Source: SIAJ01 sp036266155 (lineage in GTDB: Bacteria > Planctomycetota > Planctomycetia > Gemmatales > Gemmataceae). Taken from it: DNA of 6,927 nt. How positions within the stretch are numbered: the first letter of the stretch is position 1; every line of letters starts with the position of its first letter. The position numbers were made by a program, and so were the translations under genes. The stretch covers positions 1 to 6,927 of the forward strand of contig DATANR010000374.1 in assembly GCA_036266155.1 (NCBI GenBank), written 5' to 3'. Under the pieces are notes generated by a model. That model worked only from the letters and a program-made list of their open reading frames with translations. It did no database searches and was not told the origin of the DNA. Shown piece after piece: positions 5,458-6,927 of the stretch.

Positions 5458-6711
5458 ATGGACACGCTGTTTACCAAGGTAGCCGGGTTGGACGTGCATC
5501 TCAAGCAGATTCAGTGTGCCGTCCGCTTATGCCAGGAATCCGGGAAGCTCGTCAGGCAAGTTCGATCGTTCGCGACGATGACCAGGGACTTGCGAGCCCT
5601 GGCGGACTACCTGCAGTCGTTGGGCGTGACGCACGTGGCGATGGAGGCGACCGGCGTGTTGTGGAAGCCGGTGTGGAACGTCCTGGAAGGACGCTTCACG
5701 TTGTTGTTGGTCAATCCACGGCACTTGAAGAAGGTGCCGGGCCGCAAGACGGACGTGAGCGACGCGGAATGGATTGCGCAGTTGTTGCAGTGCGGCCTGT
5801 TGCGTGGGAGTTTTGTGCCGGCGCGGCCGTTGCGGGAACTGCGTGATCTGACGCGACACCGGGCGCAATTGGCCGGCGAGCACACGCGGGTGGCCAACCG
5901 CATCCACAAGGTGCTCGAAGACGCCAACATCAAGCTGGGCGCGGTGGCGTCGGACGTGTTGGGCAAGTCGGGCCGCAAGATGTTGCGCGCCCTGCTGGAC
6001 GGCGTGGCCGATCCGGCGATGCTGGCCGATCTGGCGTTGGGCTCGTTGCGCAAGAAGGTCGAGCAGTTGAAGCTGGCGCTGGAGGGTCATTGCACGGAGC
6101 ATCATCGGTACATGCTGGGGCGTTTGCTCAGTCACCTGGGTTACCTGGAGGGGCAGCGTGACGAGTTCGATCGACGGATTGCGGAGCGTTTAACCGTGCT
6201 GCTCCCGGCCGCGGACTTCGCGCGTTTGGATGCGCTTCCCGGCGTCAACCGCACGACGATCGAGAACGTGATCGCGGAGATCGGCGTGGACATGACGATC
6301 TTTGCCGATGCGCATCATCTGGCGTCGTGGTGCGGCGTCTGTCCGGGGAACGAGGAGTCGGCGGGTCGGCGTTTGCGCAGCCGCACCCGGCGTGGCAATC
6401 GCTGGTTGCGGCGTGCGTTGGCGGAGGCGGCCTGGGCGGCGAGCAAGGCCAAGAAGAGCTACTTGCAGGCGCAGTTCCGCCGCTTGGCGGCGCGCCGCGG
6501 CAAGAAGCGTGCCTTGATCGCCGTGGGTCATTCGCTGTTGGTGATCATCTACACGGTGCTGCAGAACAAAGTGGAGTACCGCGACTTGGGGCCGGATTAT
6601 TTTGATCGACTGGAGCCGGATCGTTTGCGACGTCATCTGGTCAGGCGCCTGGAACGACTCGGTTTTGACGTGACGCTGAAGGCGACGAATCCGCACGACT
6701 GCGCCGCGTGA
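5458..6711 (+). CDS. IS110-family transposase (DEDD recombinase)
   Basis: Predicted 417-aa recombinase, full length for the family. The N-terminal RuvC-like DEDD domain shows Asp12 (GLDVHLK), Glu63 (AMEATG), and Asp99 and Asp102 (KTDVSDAEW). The C-terminal Transposase_20 domain begins near LDALPGVNRTT (258-267) and contains the segment WCGVCPGNEESAGRR (291-305), where Ser301 is the likely nucleophile, followed by RRGNRWLRRALAEAAW. A helical linker (about 195-245) joins the two. The enzyme excises the element as a circle and reinserts it, guided by the element-encoded RNA, without hydrolytic double-strand breaks. Start: the frame is open back to 5251, but ATG 5458 is chosen because homology begins there (VAGLDVH), GGGAG precedes it, and the upstream part is the structured leader. 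All catalytic residues are present and there is no frameshift. Confidence 0.93.
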   Translation: MDTLFTKVAGLDVHLKQIQCAVRLCQESGKLVRQVRSFATMTRDLRALADYLQSLGVTHVAMEATGVLWKPVWNVLEGRFTLLLVNPRHLKKVPGRKTDVSDAEWIAQLLQCGLLRGSFVPARPLRELRDLTRHRAQLAGEHTRVANRIHKVLEDANIKLGAVASDVLGKSGRKMLRALLDGVADPAMLADLALGSLRKKVEQLKLALEGHCTEHHRYMLGRLLSHLGYLEGQRDEFDRRIAERLTVLLPAADFARLDALPGVNRTTIENVIAEIGVDMTIFADAHHLASWCGVCPGNEESAGRRLRSRTRRGNRWLRRALAEAAWAASKAKKSYLQAQFRRLAARRGKKRALIAVGHSLLVIIYTVLQNKVEYRDLGPDYFDRLEPDRLRRHLVRRLERLGFDVTLKATNPHDCAA

Positions 6712-6874
6712 ATGGCACCAGTCCACCGTTCACACACCCAAGCTTCGCCTTGGTTGCGGGAGGTTGCGCCTTTAACCCAAGTTACGCTATTTCTACTGTA
6801 TGTCGTCTTGACGGCGCAGAAGTCCGTCGGCCACAATCGCTTCCATCGATGTTTTCTCCACGGAAGGAGCGGCC
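6712..6874 (+). other. IS110 right flank and spacer to the next gene
   Basis: No gene. It should hold the right end of the IS110 element. Visible features are a 5-bp hairpin CCAAG 6738-6742 / CTTGG 6749-6753 and a repeated ACCCAAG (6736-6742 and 6776-6782). A plausible outward promoter follows at 6808-6837. Confidence 0.4.
6808..6837 (+). promoter_or_regulatory. Candidate promoter for the right-edge gene
   Basis: TTGACG (6808-6813, 5/6 to the -35 consensus) is followed after 18 bp by CACAAT (6832-6837, 4/6 to the -10 consensus). The predicted start near 6844 is about 30 nt upstream of the ATG at 6875. A -35 near the right end of an IS could also contribute a junction promoter when the element circularises. 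Confidence 0.3.
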
Positions 6875-6927
6875 ATGGATGGGCGTTTCGATCCTCGTCT
6901 GCGGGAGATCTTGCATCAGGCCGAACT
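6875..6927 (+). CDS. 5' end of an unidentified gene, cut by the window edge
   Basis: An ATG at 6875 is preceded by GGAAGGAG (6862-6869), a near-perfect ribosome binding site 5 nt upstream, and a possible promoter at 6808-6837. Only the first 17 codons are present (MDGRFDPRLREILHQAE), followed by two bases of the next codon. They suggest a soluble N-terminus with an amphipathic helix. Too little is visible to name it. Since it directly follows an IS element it could be another transposase or an island gene, but that is a guess. Confidence 0.55.
   Translation, partial: MDGRFDPRLREILHQAE

Larger units (their letters stand above)
5265..6800 (+). mobile_element. IS110-family insertion sequence (ends approximate)
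   Basis: The element is defined by a complete DEDD-type recombinase gene (5458-6711) and the structured non-coding leader before it. IS110 elements usually lack terminal inverted repeats and make no long target duplication, so the ends cannot be read directly. I place the left end between 5217 and 5285 (after the 64-aa gene) and the right end between 6712 and 6874 (before the next gene); the boundaries given are midpoints of those ranges. A long leader before the gene with a short right side fits the IS110 group proper rather than the IS1111 group, which carries its RNA downstream. The intact reading frame and structured leader suggest it may still be active. Confidence 0.7.

Noticed and set aside
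5527..6135. Minus-strand 202-aa frame inside the transposase gene
   Set aside because: Gln/Arg/His-rich antisense shadow of the IS110 gene, with no independent start signal.
1..6927. CRISPR array or other interspersed repeats
   Set aside because: No regularly spaced direct repeats were seen; the only tandem repeat is the 9-bp unit in gajA.

Overview
The window is a roughly 60% G+C bacterial stretch with the look of an accessory (defence plus mobile-element) region. No housekeeping gene is visible. The host cannot be fixed from the sequence. The high G+C, the IS110 family protein and the sparse, small-ORF-rich spacing are compatible with a Planctomycetota-type genome, but that is only a guess.

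Layout from left to right: (a) 1-297 holds no gene I can defend. (b) 298-525 (+) is a small orphan gene with a good ribosome binding site. (c) 526-1032 is non-coding and contains, at 803-831 on the minus strand, a 29-nt stretch that looks like the 3' end (T-arm plus acceptor strand) of a tRNA-Leu. It has no 5' part, which is what an integrase attachment remnant looks like. (d) 1033-4801 (-) is a two-gene operon: gajA (OLD-family ATPase-TOPRIM endonuclease, 4801 to 2924) followed after 7 nt by gajB (UvrD/Rep-like SF1 helicase, 2916 to 1033). This pair is the signature of the Gabija anti-phage system and is the main content of the window. (e) 5022-5216 (-) is an unrecognised 64-aa gene upstream of gajA on the same strand. 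(f) From about 5220 to somewhere in 6712-6874 lies an IS110-family insertion sequence. It has a highly structured leader (about 5285-5432) that fits a bridge/seekRNA, then a hairpin covering the ribosome binding site, then a complete 417-aa DEDD/serine recombinase gene (5458-6711). (g) At 6875 a new gene starts behind a strong ribosome binding site and runs off the edge.

How the parts work together: GajA is expected to be the DNA-nicking effector and GajB the helicase that senses or processes DNA ends, so both come from one transcript starting upstream of 4801. The IS110 element is an independent unit in which the leader RNA would direct the recombinase to donor and target DNA. The tRNA-Leu-like fragment has its missing 5' side facing the Gabija operon. 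That is the geometry expected if the operon was brought in on an island integrated at a tRNA-Leu gene whose intact copy lies beyond the right edge.
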